From NCBI RefSeq assembly GCF_900108585.1, contig NZ_UESZ01000001.1:1674001-1738000 (forward strand): a stretch of DNA of 64,000 nucleotides, read 5' to 3'. Positions 38,058 to 47,756 of this stretch are shown here, piece by piece (position 1 is the first letter of the stretch; each line of letters begins with the position of its first letter). The position numbers and the translations under genes are program-made. A model generated the notes under the pieces. It was not told the DNA's origin. It was given only the letters and a program-made list of their open reading frames with translations, and did not search any database. The DNA comes from Branchiibius hedensis (GTDB taxonomy: Bacteria; Actinomycetota; Actinomycetes; Actinomycetales; Dermatophilaceae).

Positions 38058-38961
38058 CCCGGCCGCCGGCATTCGCGCCGAACTCGTTGCGGTCGTCGTC
38101 GCGGTCACCGGTGGCACGACCGGCGCGGTGGTGCCACGAGTCCTGGCCGGCGGCCGTCCCCCCGCGTTGCCGTCGGGACCGCTGCGCACGGATCACGACT
38201 CGCTGCAGGAGGGCGCACGCGCCTTCGTCCGGGACCAGACCGGCGCGACCCTGGGTTACGTCGAGCAGCTCTACACCTTCGCCGACCTGGGCCGCACCGA
38301 CGACGCGGTACGAGAGATCTCGATCAGCTATCTGGGTCTGACGCGCGCCGACGAACAACAGGACGGGTGGGCCAGCATCTACGACCTGCTGCCCTGGGAG
38401 GATCGCCGCCACCTGGCCGACGACGCACCGGCCGACCGGCTGTCCCAGGAGATCCACACCGCGCTCGGCCGATGGGCAGGGACCGACGTGGTCCGGCAGG
38501 AGCGGGTGGCCTACCAGTTCGGGCTGGACGGTTCCGGCTGGCGCAGCGAGCTCGCGCTGCAACGATACGAACTGCTGTGGGAAGCCGGTCTTGTTCTCGA
38601 ATCCCCCTGTGGCACAGGTGCTTTGAGCCTCACCGGGCCCACCATGAAGGCCGACCACCGGCGCATTCTCGCGACGGCACTGTCGCGTCTGCGCTCACGC
38701 CTGCAGCACCGGCCGCTGGTCTTCGAGCTGATGGACCCGGAGTTCACCCTCGGTCAGTTGCAGGAGGTTTTGGAGGCGCTGGGCGGTGTCCGGGTGCACA
38801 AACAGAACTTCCGCCGCGCGATCGCCGCTCAAGAACTCGTCGAGCCGACGGGTGGCTCGACCCGCTCGACCGGCGGGCGACCGGCAGCGCTCTACCGGTT
38901 CCGGCGCGAGGTCTTCACCGAGCGCGAGCAGGCCGGGACCAAGCTGCCGCTGCCCCGCTGA
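38050..38961 (+). CDS. nrtR: NrtR-type NAD-metabolism repressor (Nudix-like sensor plus winged helix)
   Basis: 303 residues. The N-terminal half is a Nudix fold whose catalytic box is degraded (around QEGARAFVRDQTG, lacking the REUxEE run), as in NrtR regulators that sense ADP-ribose derivatives. The C-terminal winged helix shows LVFELMDPEFTLGQLQEVLEAL, then HKQNFRRAIAAQELVEPTG. It directly precedes nadABC, whose de novo NAD synthesis it should repress. ATG 38050 overlaps the upstream gene. Confidence 0.82.
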   Translation: MADPAAGIRAELVAVVVAVTGGTTGAVVPRVLAGGRPPALPSGPLRTDHDSLQEGARAFVRDQTGATLGYVEQLYTFADLGRTDDAVREISISYLGLTRADEQQDGWASIYDLLPWEDRRHLADDAPADRLSQEIHTALGRWAGTDVVRQERVAYQFGLDGSGWRSELALQRYELLWEAGLVLESPCGTGALSLTGPTMKADHRRILATALSRLRSRLQHRPLVFELMDPEFTLGQLQEVLEALGGVRVHKQNFRRAIAAQELVEPTGGSTRSTGGRPAALYRFRREVFTEREQAGTKLPLPR

Positions 38962-39043
38962 CCGTTGTCGGCGAGCGCGACCACAGCCCACCACTCGACA
39001 CGCACCGGGCGGCCCGATTGGCCAGCGCGAACCCGGCCGCGTT

Positions 39044-39076
39044 ATGCTCACTCGTAGCAAATGCTCACACTGAGCA
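39044..39076 (+). promoter_or_regulatory. nadABC promoter and candidate NrtR operator
   Basis: TATGCT at 39044-39049 is a plausible -10 box. TGCTCA (39062-39067), three bases, TGAGCA (39071-39076) is a perfect inverted repeat 21 bp before the nadA ATG; an imperfect twin, TGCT at 39045 facing AGCA at 39056, overlaps the -10. This double site is well placed for repression by the NrtR-like protein encoded just upstream. Confidence 0.55.
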
Positions 39077-39097
39077 CATGTCGCCGAGGAGGGCGCA

Positions 39098-40057
39098 ATG
39101 TCCATCGCCACATACGACAAGGTCCGTAGCCACATCCCGCCGGTCGAGTGGGCCATGGTCGAGCCGGAGATCCGGGCGATCGAGGCCCTCAAGCGCGAGC
39201 ACGACGCGGTGATCCTGGCGCACAACTACATGACCCCGGAGGTCTTCCACGGTGTCGCGGACATCGTCGGGGACTCCCTGGCCCTGGCCCGCGAAGCACA
39301 GACCGTCGAAGCGAGCACCATCGTGCTGGCCGGCGTGCACTTCATGGCCGAGACCGCCAAACTGCTGAACCCCAGCAAGCGGGTGCTGTTGCCCGACCTT
39401 CGCTCCGGTTGCTCGCTGGCCGAATCCATCACTCCTGCAGACATTGCCGAGCTGCGCCGCCAGCACCCGGGCGTCCCGGTCGTGACCTACGTCAACACCT
39501 CCGCCGCGGTCAAAGCCGCCAGCGACATCTGCTGCACGTCCGGCAACGCGGTCGAGATCATCGAGTCCCTCGGCGTTGACAAGGTCATCATGATCCCCGA
39601 CCAGTACCTGGCGCGGAACATCGCCGCCCGCACCGGTGTCGAGGTCATCACGCACCCCGGTGCCTGCGAGGTCCACGAACGCTTCACGCCCGCTGACATC
39701 CGCCAGATCCGCGACGACTTCCCCGGCGTGACCGTGCTGGCGCACCCCGAGTGCCCGCCGCCGGTCGTCGCCGAGGCGGACTACGCCGGATCCACCGCGC
39801 AGATGCAGGACTTCGTGGTCCGCAACCAGCCGCGCCGGGTCGCACTGATCACCGAGTGCTCGATGAGCGACAACGTGGCCGCCGACAACCCGGACGTCGA
39901 GTTCGTCCGACCGTGCAACCTGTGCCCGCACATGAAGCGCAACACGCTGGCCGCGATCCGGCGCAGCCTGGAACTCGGTCAGCACGAGATCACCCTGGAC
40001 CCCGCGCTGGAGGCTCCGGCGCGGCGGGCCATCGAGCGGATGCTGGAGGTGCGCTGA
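39098..40057 (+). CDS. nadA: Quinolinate synthase NadA
   Basis: 319 residues. Condenses iminoaspartate with dihydroxyacetone phosphate to quinolinate. The 4Fe-4S cysteines are expected in LRSGCSLAESI, TECSMSDNV or CCTSGNAVEI, and VRPCNLCPHMKRNTL. The ATG has GGAGG upstream. Its stop and the nadB start share a base (TGATG). Confidence 0.94.
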   Translation: MSIATYDKVRSHIPPVEWAMVEPEIRAIEALKREHDAVILAHNYMTPEVFHGVADIVGDSLALAREAQTVEASTIVLAGVHFMAETAKLLNPSKRVLLPDLRSGCSLAESITPADIAELRRQHPGVPVVTYVNTSAAVKAASDICCTSGNAVEIIESLGVDKVIMIPDQYLARNIAARTGVEVITHPGACEVHERFTPADIRQIRDDFPGVTVLAHPECPPPVVAEADYAGSTAQMQDFVVRNQPRRVALITECSMSDNVAADNPDVEFVRPCNLCPHMKRNTLAAIRRSLELGQHEITLDPALEAPARRAIERMLEVR

Positions 40058-41490
40058 TGGAACCCGTCGTCATCGTGGGGTCCGGGCTGGCCGGACTGAC
40101 CACCGCCTGGGCGCTCGCTCCCCAGCCGTGCGTCCTGATCACCAGCGGCCCACTCACCGGCGGCGCCGCGTCAATGTGGGCGCAGGGCGGCGTGGCCGCG
40201 GCCTTGGGCGCCGACGACCGACCCACCCTGCACGCGCAGGACACGTTCGTGGCCGGCGCGCGGTACGGCGACCGGCAGGTCATCGACCGCATCACCGCCG
40301 CCGCGCCCGACGTTGTGCGCGAACTCGCCCGGCTGGGAGTGCCATTCGACCGTACGCCGAGTGGAGACTTCGACCTCGCCCTCGAGGGCGGCCACGGCCG
40401 GCACCGCGTCGCCCACGCTGGTGATCACAGCGGCGCCACGATCACCAGGGTGATGGCCGGCCTCGTCGCCGACCTGCCGTCCGTGACGGTTCGCGAGTTC
40501 AGCACGGCCGTCTCCCTTGCCACTCACGCCGGTCGTATCACTGGGGTCGACGTGCGCGACGAACGCACTGGCCTTGTCGAACACCTGCCCACCGACCGGG
40601 TCGTCCTCGCCACCGGTGGAGTGGGTGGCCTATTCGCACACACCACCAATCCGATCACGGCCACCGGTCGCGGCGTGGCGCTGGCCGCGCGGATCGGCGC
40701 CCGCACCGACGACCTGCACCTGGTGCAGTTCCACCCCACGGCCCTCGACGTCGGCGCCGATCCGATGCCGTTGCTCACCGAGGCGCTGCGGGGCGCCGGA
40801 GCGGTGCTGCTGGCCGACGGACGCCGGTTCGTCGATGAGTTGCAGCCCCGAGACATCGTCGCTGCGGCCGTCTGGGAGCAGTTGACGGAGGGTCGACGCG
40901 TCGTGCTCGATGCTCGCGAGATCGCCGATGTGACAACGCGATTCCCCTCGGTCACGACTCTCGCGGCCGAGCATGGCCTGGACATCGCGACGGACCTGCT
41001 GCCTGTCCGGCCCGCGCTGCACTTCAGCATGGGTGGCATCACCACGGACGCGGCTGCGCGCACCAGCGTGCCCGGGTTGTGGGCGGTCGGAGAGTGCAGC
41101 CGCACCGGCCTGCACGGCGCGAACCGCCTGGCGTCGAACTCACTACTCGAAGCCGTCGTCACCGGGCAAGCGGCGGCTGCTTCGGCCGATGCCTTCGATG
41201 GCACCTGGCCGGTCCGCGCCGGCGCTGACCCGGACTCCGTTGTGGCGTCGAGTGATTCGCAGCATGACCCCGCCGTGCTCGCTGCGGTCCGCGAAACGCT
41301 GGACACCTACTGCGGTGTGCTGCGTGACGCCGAGGGGCTGCAACTCGCGGTCGACCGATTGGCGCCGCTCACCGGCACCAGCGATGCGGCGTACGTCGGG
41401 TGGTTGATCGCCCGCTCGGCCCTGGCCCACCCGTTGAGTGTCGGCGCCCATCGGCGCACCGACGAGCCGGTGCTGGCGGTGAGCGCATGA
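40057..41490 (+). CDS. nadB: L-aspartate oxidase NadB
   Basis: 477 residues, at the short end for the family. The FAD loop is VVIVGSGLAGLTTAWAL; other landmarks are GGAASMWAQGGVAAAL, HLVQFHPTALD and HFSMGGITTDAAARTSVPGL with GLHGANRLASNSLLEAVV. It supplies iminoaspartate to NadA. The length deficit is in the C-terminal helical domain. Confidence 0.93.
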   Translation: MEPVVIVGSGLAGLTTAWALAPQPCVLITSGPLTGGAASMWAQGGVAAALGADDRPTLHAQDTFVAGARYGDRQVIDRITAAAPDVVRELARLGVPFDRTPSGDFDLALEGGHGRHRVAHAGDHSGATITRVMAGLVADLPSVTVREFSTAVSLATHAGRITGVDVRDERTGLVEHLPTDRVVLATGGVGGLFAHTTNPITATGRGVALAARIGARTDDLHLVQFHPTALDVGADPMPLLTEALRGAGAVLLADGRRFVDELQPRDIVAAAVWEQLTEGRRVVLDAREIADVTTRFPSVTTLAAEHGLDIATDLLPVRPALHFSMGGITTDAAARTSVPGLWAVGECSRTGLHGANRLASNSLLEAVVTGQAAAASADAFDGTWPVRAGADPDSVVASSDSQHDPAVLAAVRETLDTYCGVLRDAEGLQLAVDRLAPLTGTSDAAYVGWLIARSALAHPLSVGAHRRTDEPVLAVSA

Positions 41491-42368
41491 GCGCCGAACT
41501 TCAGCGGGTTGTGCGAACGGCACTGGCGGAGGACCTGGGACTGGTCGGCGATCTGACCAGCCAGGTGACAGTTCCCGCCGAGGCCCACGGCACGGCGTAC
41601 GTCGTCGCTCGTGAACCCGGTGTGCTCGCCGGGACTGCCACGGGTGTCGCGACCTTCGCAGAGGTCGACCCCTCGGTCGTCGTCGACTGGCAGGTGCAGG
41701 ACGGCGACCGTTTCGAGGCTGGCACCGTCATCGGATCCTTCACCGGGAGCGCCCGATCCATCCTCACCGGCGAGCGAACCGCACTCAACCTGCTCGGGCA
41801 CCTCACTGGAATCGCCACGCGCACAGCCGGATTCGTCGAGCTCGTGGCAGGCACCAAAGCGGTCATTGCGGACACCCGCAAGACGACGCCCGGACTGCGC
41901 GCCCTGGAGAAGGCGGCCGTCGTGGCGGGCGGTGGCGTCAACCACCGGTTCGGTCTGCATGACGCGATCCTGGTCAAGGACAACCACATCGGCCTCGGCG
42001 GTGGGCTGGTTCCCGTGCTGGATCGGCTCGCCGCGCACGCATCGCACCTGGTGCGGGTCGAGGTCGAGGTCGACACCCTGGATCAGTTGGCGACCCTGTT
42101 GAAGTACGACGCGCAACGGCTCGCCGATGACCGTCCTCCCGTGGTGCACGCCGTGCTGTTGGACAACATGGGACCGGAAGAGTTGGCCCAGGGCGTCGGC
42201 ATGGTCCGGGCGCACGCAGCGCCATTGGTCGTGGAGGCCTCCGGCGGAGTACGCGAGGAAACCGTGCGCGGGCTCGCCGAAGCCGGCGTCGACGTGATCT
42301 CGGTCGGTGCGCTCACCCACAGTGTCCGCTGCCTTGACCTCGGTCTCGACCTGCGCGACCTCGGATGA
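41487..42368 (+). CDS. nadC: Nicotinate-nucleotide pyrophosphorylase (carboxylating) NadC
   Basis: 293 residues. Motifs are ALAEDLGLVGDLTS, GERTALNLLGHLTGIAT, DTRKTTPGLRALEK, GGGVNHRFGLHDAILVKDNH and VEASGGVREETV. It completes the quinolinate to NaMN route. ATG 41487 overlaps the nadB stop (ATGA). Confidence 0.95.
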   Translation: MSAELQRVVRTALAEDLGLVGDLTSQVTVPAEAHGTAYVVAREPGVLAGTATGVATFAEVDPSVVVDWQVQDGDRFEAGTVIGSFTGSARSILTGERTALNLLGHLTGIATRTAGFVELVAGTKAVIADTRKTTPGLRALEKAAVVAGGGVNHRFGLHDAILVKDNHIGLGGGLVPVLDRLAAHASHLVRVEVEVDTLDQLATLLKYDAQRLADDRPPVVHAVLLDNMGPEELAQGVGMVRAHAAPLVVEASGGVREETVRGLAEAGVDVISVGALTHSVRCLDLGLDLRDLG

Positions 42369-42417
42369 GTCATAGCGGGTCGGTGAAGTCCGCGTCAACG
42401 ATGCTGAGCATGCGCCG

Positions 42418-43638
42418 TCACCACCCCAGCAGCCGACGCACGACGGTGTCCGCCAATAGTCGACCGCGGACGGTCAGGACCACCCGTCCCGGCCGACGCA
42501 GCGCCGGACCAGGGACGACCAAGCCGTCCGAGATCAACTCCGCGACCGCCGAACGCGCCTGCGGGTCAAGGGATTGCAAAGCAAGTCCCTCGATCCGGCG
42601 GATACCGAGCAGGACCCGCTCGTGTTCCTGTTGTTGCTCATCGAGGATCTCGCGCCCTGCACCTGGGCTGTCGCCGTCGCGCACCAGCGCCGCGTAGCGC
42701 ACGGGGTGTTTGACGTTCCACCACCGCACTCCCCCGACGTGACTGTGCGCCCCCGGTCCGACGCCCCACCAGTTGCCGCCCGACCAGTAGGCCTCGTTGT
42801 GCCGGCATCGTGTCGCCTCGGAGCGGGACCAGTTGCTGATCTCATACCAGCCGAAACCCGCTGCGGACAGGACTGATTCGGCGAGCTCATACTTGTCCGC
42901 CTCATCGTCGCCCGTCGGCATCGGCAACTCCCCGCGACGGACTTTGCGCGCCAGCGCCGTCCCGTCCTCAACCGTCAACGCGTACGCGCTGATGTGATCG
43001 GGCTCCAACGCAGCAGCGGCGTCGAGGCTTGTTTGCCAGTCCGCCAGCGATTCCCCCGGCGTGCCGTAGATGAGATCGAGACTGACCTGCAGCCCGGCGG
43101 TTCGTGCGGCATCGACCGCCCGGCCCACCCCCGCCGGGTCGTGCGTGCGATCCAACGTAGCCAAGACCTCTGGCACCGCCGACTGCATCCCCAGACTCAC
43201 CCGGGTGAAGCCACCGTCGGCCAACCGCTGCAGACTCTCGGGCGTCACCGAGTCCGGGTTCGCCTCGGTCGTGACTTCGACCTCCTCGCTCAGGCCGAAC
43301 TCCTGACGCACCCCGTCCAGCAGCCGCACCAAGTCGTCGGCGGCGAGCATCGTCGGTGTCCCGCCGCCAATGAATACCGTTGATACGGGGGGTGTTTGGC
43401 CAAGTACTCGGTGAGCCAACCGGACCTCGGCGAGGGCTGAATCGGCGTACGACGCAATTGAGGCTCCTGGTCCCAGCTCGCCCAGGGTGTAGGTGTTGAA
43501 ATCGCAATAGCCACAGCGCACCGAGCAGAACGGCACGTGCAGGTAGATGCCGAACGAGCGCTGTGCCAAACCGTCCAACGCGTGCGTAGGCAGGGAGCCG
43601 TCGGCCGGCACCGGTTCACCCTCGGGCAGGATCGGCAT
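42418..43638 (-). CDS. hemW: Radical SAM protein HemW (heme chaperone)
   Basis: 406 residues. The radical-SAM cluster site is YLHVPFCSVRCGYCDFNTY (C-x3-C-x2-C), without the extra Cys that marks oxygen-independent coproporphyrinogen oxidase HemN, so HemW is the better name. FIGGGTPTMLAADDL follows. ATG 43638 shares a base with the upstream stop (TGATG). Confidence 0.9.
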   Translation of the reverse strand: MPILPEGEPVPADGSLPTHALDGLAQRSFGIYLHVPFCSVRCGYCDFNTYTLGELGPGASIASYADSALAEVRLAHRVLGQTPPVSTVFIGGGTPTMLAADDLVRLLDGVRQEFGLSEEVEVTTEANPDSVTPESLQRLADGGFTRVSLGMQSAVPEVLATLDRTHDPAGVGRAVDAARTAGLQVSLDLIYGTPGESLADWQTSLDAAAALEPDHISAYALTVEDGTALARKVRRGELPMPTGDDEADKYELAESVLSAAGFGWYEISNWSRSEATRCRHNEAYWSGGNWWGVGPGAHSHVGGVRWWNVKHPVRYAALVRDGDSPGAGREILDEQQQEHERVLLGIRRIEGLALQSLDPQARSAVAELISDGLVVPGPALRRPGRVVLTVRGRLLADTVVRRLLGW

Positions 43639-44132
43639 CAGGCGGGCTGGGCGGCCTTCTCGGTCGCCGTCTTGATCTGCGACACGTAGATCGGAATCAC
43701 CCCGCGCACCACGACCGTCCCGTCGTCGAGCGTGGCCGTCACCCGCACCGGGACGTCGAAGGGTGGTTCCTTGGCCCAGTCGGCGGGGTCGGTCTGCGCG
43801 GTGCAGGTGACGTCGCCCGGAGTCTTGGTCAGGTAGTCCAGTTCGATCCCGCGCGGCAGCCACCGCAGATCCGCCGGAATGGTGGCCTCGGCGACCAGAC
43901 CCATGGCCGCCTCCATCGCGTTGGCGATGGCGAGCGCGTGCACCGTGCCGATGTGGTTCTGCACGTGCCACCGTTTGCGGATGCGCACGACGGCCCGGTT
44001 GGGTTCCATCTGCTGGATCCACGGTCGTACGGTTGAGAAGTACGGCGCCTTGAACATGTAGGCCAGTGAAAACGCCTGCCGACCAAAGGGTTTGGCACAG
44101 GCCTTGCGATAAGCGTCGTAAACGGCGGTCAC
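43638..44132 (-). CDS. DUF4442 hotdog-fold protein
   Basis: 164 residues. The pattern HIGTVHALAIANAMEAAMGL with RWLPRGIELDYLTKTPGDV fits DUF4442 hotdog proteins, which are thioesterase-like but often lack a known substrate. It is coupled on both sides (GTGA with trmB, TGATG with hemW), suggesting a housekeeping role near lipid or tRNA metabolism. Confidence 0.8.
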   Translation of the reverse strand: MTAVYDAYRKACAKPFGRQAFSLAYMFKAPYFSTVRPWIQQMEPNRAVVRIRKRWHVQNHIGTVHALAIANAMEAAMGLVAEATIPADLRWLPRGIELDYLTKTPGDVTCTAQTDPADWAKEPPFDVPVRVTATLDDGTVVVRGVIPIYVSQIKTATEKAAQPA

Positions 44133-44920
44133 TGGATTCTCTCTCGTGGGATACGGCGGACGTGAACGTCGCGGATGATGCGGTCGGCCTGTAGGCCCTT
44201 GCGTTCGAACCGCGTCATCACCCGTCCGTCGAAGCGCGGCGCGAAACCGCCGTGCTCGCCGCGCGGGTCGACCTCGCCGTCGCCCGGGTCGGCGAGGCGG
44301 CCGCGGTAGGGGTTCTCAAAGTCCGGATCACCCTCCACGACGTCTCGGATCTGCCAGGCGTAGTCGGCCCAATCGCTGGCCAGCCGCCAGCTACCGCCAT
44401 CGACGAGAACGCGGGCGACCACGGCGGCGAACTCTGCCTGCACCAGGCGTCGCTTGTGATGCTTGGTCTTCGGCCAGGGATCGGGAAAGAAGGTCCACAG
44501 CTCATCGACAGCACCTGCTGGCAGGAAGTCGCGCACCGTGGGCAGCGCGTCGGCCGGCAACAACCGCAGGTTCTCGACACCGGCGTGGGCGGCCTTCGCC
44601 ACGGTCTGGGCGATGCCGGGACGCCAGACCTCGATCCCCAAGAAGTCGCGACCCGGGTCAGCTGCTGCCGCTGCCACGATGCAATCGCCCGCGCCGCCCC
44701 CGACCTCGACCACCAGTGGAGCCCGACGCCCGAACGCCGCCAGCTGGTCGAACGGCGCCCCCGCCGCGACCGTCGTACCGTCCATCGGGACGTCGAGAAG
44801 GTAGGCCTGCGAATGGTTTTGCAGCGCACGATGATGCCGCTGCGGCATCCGGCCGCCGCGGCGGGTGTAGGAGCGGGTCGGTGTTGGCGGGCGCGAGTCA
44901 ACCTGCGGCGCAGCAGACAT
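44129..44920 (-). CDS. trmB: tRNA (guanine-46-N7)-methyltransferase TrmB
   Basis: 263 residues. The SAM site is LVVEVGGGAGDCIVAAA, and the family signature DELWTFFPDPWPKTKHHKRRLV is complete in parts. The N-terminal 40 residues are basic and variable. It lies 3 bp behind lepA. Confidence 0.94.
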   Translation of the reverse strand: MSAAPQVDSRPPTPTRSYTRRGGRMPQRHHRALQNHSQAYLLDVPMDGTTVAAGAPFDQLAAFGRRAPLVVEVGGGAGDCIVAAAAADPGRDFLGIEVWRPGIAQTVAKAAHAGVENLRLLPADALPTVRDFLPAGAVDELWTFFPDPWPKTKHHKRRLVQAEFAAVVARVLVDGGSWRLASDWADYAWQIRDVVEGDPDFENPYRGRLADPGDGEVDPRGEHGGFAPRFDGRVMTRFERKGLQADRIIRDVHVRRIPRERIQ

Positions 44921-44923
44921 CGG

Positions 44924-46780
44924 CTACTTCTTGGCCTTGTCGGCCGCGCCACCGTCCTGGGACAGCGCCGCGATGAACGCCTCTTGGGGGACCTCCACAG
45001 AGCCCACCATCTTCATCCGCTTCTTGCCCTCCTTCTGCTTCTCCAGCAGCTTGCGCTTGCGGGTGATGTCACCGCCGTAGCACTTGGCCAAGACGTCCTT
45101 GCGGATCGCCCGGATCGTCTCGCGCGCAATCACCCGGGCACCGATGGCCGCCTGGATCGGGACCTCGAACTGCTGACGCGGGATGAGGTCCTTGAGCTTG
45201 TTCGCCATCATCACGCCATAGGAGTACGCCTTGTCCCGGTGCACGATGGTGCTGAACGCGTCCACGGTGTCGCCCTGCAGCAGGACGTCGACCTTCACCA
45301 GGTCGGCTTCCTGCGAGCCGTCGTTCTCGTAGTCCAGCGAGGCATAGCCCTTGGTCCGTGACTTCAGCGCATCGAAGAAGTCGAAGACGATCTCCGCCAG
45401 CGGAAGGGTGTAGCGCATTTCGACCCGCTCCGGCGACAGATAGTCCATCCCCCGCAGCGTGCCGCGCCGGGACTGGCACAACTCCATGATCGTGCCGATG
45501 AACTCCGCAGGAGCGAGAATCGTTGCCCGCACGATGGGTTCGGTGATCGAGGCGACCTTCCCGTCCGGGAACTCACTCGGGTTGGTCACCGTGACCGTGG
45601 TGCCGTCATCGAGTCTCACCTCGTAGACAACACTGGGCAGCGTCGAGATCAGGTCCAGGTCGAACTCCCGCTCGAGCCGCTCCCGGACGATCTCCAGATG
45701 CAGCATGCCCAAGAAGCCGACCCGGAAACCGAAGCCGAGCGCCGCGGAGGTCTCGGGCTCGTAGACCAGCGCCGCGTCGTTGAGTTTCAGCTTGTCCAGG
45801 GCGTCGCGCAGCAACGGGTAGTCCGATCCGTCGATCGGATAGAGCCCGGAGAAGACCATCGGTTTGGGGTCGCGATAGCCACCAAGTGCTTCGGTCGCGG
45901 GCTTGGCGGCGTTGGTCACGGTGTCACCGACGCGCGACTGCCGTACGTCCTTCACCCCGGTGATCAGATAGCCGACCTCACCGACACCCAGGCCCTTGGA
46001 CGGCACCGGCTCGGGTGAGATGACGCCGATCTCCAACAACTCGTGCGTCGCCTTGGTCGACATCATCGCGATGCGCTCACGGGGAGTGAGTGCGCCGTCG
46101 ACGACCCGCACGTAGGTGACCACGCCGCGGTAGCTGTCGTAGACCGAGTCGAAGATCATCGCGCGTGCGGGAGCCGACGGATCTCCTTGCGGCGCAGGGA
46201 TATCCGCGACGATCTGGTCCAGCAAAGCCTCGACGCCCATACCCGTCTTACCCGAGACCTGCAGGCAGTCACTGGGTTCGCAGCCGATCAGGCCCGCCAA
46301 CTCCTCGGCGTACTTCTCGGGCTGCGCTGCCGGCAGATCGATCTTGTTCAGCACCGGGATGATCGCCAGGTCGTTCTCCATGGCCAGATACAGGTTGGCC
46401 AGCGTCTGTGCTTCGATCCCCTGCGCGGCGTCCACCAGCAGGACCGCGCCCTCGCAGGCGGCGAGGGACCGGGAAACCTCGTAGGTGAAGTCGACGTGCC
46501 CCGGAGTGTCGATCATGTTCAGGCAGTACGTCGATCCGGCCACTTCCCAGGGCATCCGGACGGCCTGGCTCTTGATAGTGATCCCGCGCTCGCGCTCGAT
46601 GTCCATCCGGTCGAGGTACTGGGCCCGCATCGCGCGGTCGTCCACCACACCGGTCAGTTGCAGCATCCGATCGGCCAGGGTCGACTTGCCGTGGTCGATG
46701 TGGGCAATGATGCAGAAGTTTCGAATGACCTCCGGCGGGGTTGCCGCGGGAGGAAGGGAGTGACGGGCGGACGGGGACAA
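44924..46780 (-). CDS. lepA: Elongation factor 4 (LepA)
   Basis: 618 residues. Translational back-translocase GTPase. G1 is [12 protein letters not shown]2/G3 include RGITIKSQ and DTPGHVDF, G4 is NKIDLP. The LepA C-terminal domain ends [20 protein letters not shown] start at TTG 46780 because the resulting [11 protein letters not shown] matches usual actinobacterial N-termini and GAGG lies 6 nt upstream. Longer starts up to 46909 would add residues unlike any LepA. Confidence 0.93.
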   Translation of the reverse strand: MSPSARHSLPPAATPPEVIRNFCIIAHIDHGKSTLADRMLQLTGVVDDRAMRAQYLDRMDIERERGITIKSQAVRMPWEVAGSTYCLNMIDTPGHVDFTYEVSRSLAACEGAVLLVDAAQGIEAQTLANLYLAMENDLAIIPVLNKIDLPAAQPEKYAEELAGLIGCEPSDCLQVSGKTGMGVEALLDQIVADIPAPQGDPSAPARAMIFDSVYDSYRGVVTYVRVVDGALTPRERIAMMSTKATHELLEIGVISPEPVPSKGLGVGEVGYLITGVKDVRQSRVGDTVTNAAKPATEALGGYRDPKPMVFSGLYPIDGSDYPLLRDALDKLKLNDAALVYEPETSAALGFGFRVGFLGMLHLEIVRERLEREFDLDLISTLPSVVYEVRLDDGTTVTVTNPSEFPDGKVASITEPIVRATILAPAEFIGTIMELCQSRRGTLRGMDYLSPERVEMRYTLPLAEIVFDFFDALKSRTKGYASLDYENDGSQEADLVKVDVLLQGDTVDAFSTIVHRDKAYSYGVMMANKLKDLIPRQQFEVPIQAAIGARVIARETIRAIRKDVLAKCYGGDITRKRKLLEKQKEGKKRMKMVGSVEVPQEAFIAALSQDGGAADKAKK

Positions 46781-46886
46781 CAAACACCTCGGGACGACTC
46801 GGCCGGTAAGGCTCCATCGTCCCATGCCGGGCCCCGTTGCCAATAAAGCACTAGTCACCCTGCCCGAACAATTGCGCTCATGAGTA

Positions 46887-46916
46887 TTGCCGGACGTGAT
46901 CTGGATCACCTAACGT
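46887..46916 (+). promoter_or_regulatory. Promoter with CRP/GlxR-like palindrome, secreted gene 1
   Basis: -35 TTGCCG (46887-46892), 18-bp spacer, -10 TAACGT (46911-46916). The spacer holds GTGA-TCTGGA-TCAC (46896-46909), a match to the cAMP-receptor core GTGA-N6-TCAC. A further box, TTACCGATCCGTAGGTAA (46935-46952), lies in the predicted 5' leader. The palindrome's position inside the promoter predicts repression. Confidence 0.6.
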
Positions 46917-46971
46917 GTCAGCGCGCGGTCGGACTTACCGATCCGTAGGTAACGATGGAGGAAGGCCTCCC

Positions 46972-47619
46972 ATGGCATCACGCATCCCCACCGGCTCCCG
47001 GGCAGCACTGATCGGGGCGGGCGCGGTCGCCGCGGTCGCCTCCGCCGTGGCGTTCTCGCCCGGCGCCGACGCCGCCACCCTGACGCTGAACCACACCGGC
47101 ACCATCACTACCCACCTGGCCTCGCAAAACCAGGACATCGTCTTCCAGACCACCGAGAAGACGAAGGTCGACGCCAACACGTTCGCCGTGACTTCCACCA
47201 TCACCCCCAGCGACGGCAGCGCCTGGTTCAAGCCGGTGGGCCTGAACCTGGCCAAGTTCTGGATTTCCATCCAGCCCACCGGCCCGGCCACCGGTGGCGT
47301 GACCTTCAACCCCGATGGCACTGGCAATCTGACGATCGACCAGCCGTTGAACATCCAGGTCAAGCAGGTCCTGCCGTTCGGCTGGAACGCGAACCTGGTC
47401 GGCAACAACTGCAAGACGGCCACCACGACCACGCTGCGGTTGTCCGGCACCGTCGGCCTCGATGACGAGGGAGCCTCGGACATCTTCGGACCGCTGACTC
47501 TCACCGGCACGCTGGACATCCCCAAGTTCACCAACTGCAACGGGTTCGACGGCCTGGTCAGCTCGATCGCCTCTGGCCCCGGCAACGCCGTGACGGTGGC
47601 ACTGGGCGCTGCATCCTGA
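46972..47619 (+). CDS. Secreted protein of unknown function, tandem paralogue 1
   Basis: 215 residues. A Sec signal peptide (RAALIGAGAVAAVASAVAF) ends near ADAA, and the mature protein begins TLTLNHTGTITTHL. No known domain was recognised; the mature part is rich in Thr, Val and beta-strand pattern, with two Cys (GNNCKTA and FTNCNG) that could form a disulfide. The conserved GLDDEGASDIFGPLTLTGTLDIP segment reappears in the next gene. GGAGGAAGG precedes the ATG. The two genes differ throughout their middle parts, so the duplication is not recent. Confidence 0.75.
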   Translation: MASRIPTGSRAALIGAGAVAAVASAVAFSPGADAATLTLNHTGTITTHLASQNQDIVFQTTEKTKVDANTFAVTSTITPSDGSAWFKPVGLNLAKFWISIQPTGPATGGVTFNPDGTGNLTIDQPLNIQVKQVLPFGWNANLVGNNCKTATTTTLRLSGTVGLDDEGASDIFGPLTLTGTLDIPKFTNCNGFDGLVSSIASGPGNAVTVALGAAS

Positions 47620-47642
47620 GCACGACGATTCCGGTGACCTGA

Positions 47643-47685
47643 GCGGGCCGGGCGGCGGCAGCGGACCTGCCGGCGCCCGGCCCGC
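47643..47685 (+). terminator. Terminator hairpin after secreted gene 1
   Basis: GCGGGCCGGGC (47643-47653) pairs perfectly with GCCCGGCCCGC (47675-47685); an inner stem of about eight more pairs is possible. No T-tract. It separates the two tandem genes, so they are transcribed from separate promoters. Confidence 0.7.
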
Positions 47686-47727
47686 GATCGCCGGGCAGAC
47701 CCAACGGAGCCAACTACTGCGATTCGG

Positions 47728-47756
47728 TTGAAAAGGTGACTGGCATCACATATGGT
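47728..47756 (+). promoter_or_regulatory. Promoter with CRP/GlxR-like palindrome, secreted gene 2
   Basis: -35 TTGAAA (47728-47733), 17-bp spacer, -10 TATGGT (47751-47756). The spacer contains GTGA-CTGGCA-TCAC (47736-47749). In the leader, TTACTGATCCGTAACTAA (47768-47785) corresponds to the box of gene 1; here its arms GTTAC and GTAAC are a perfect inverted repeat. Confidence 0.65.

Noticed and set aside
42401-42411. ATGCTGAGCAT palindrome between nadC and hemW as another NrtR site
   Set aside because: It shares only TGCT/AGCA with the nadA operator, is located between convergent genes and is more simply a small hairpin.
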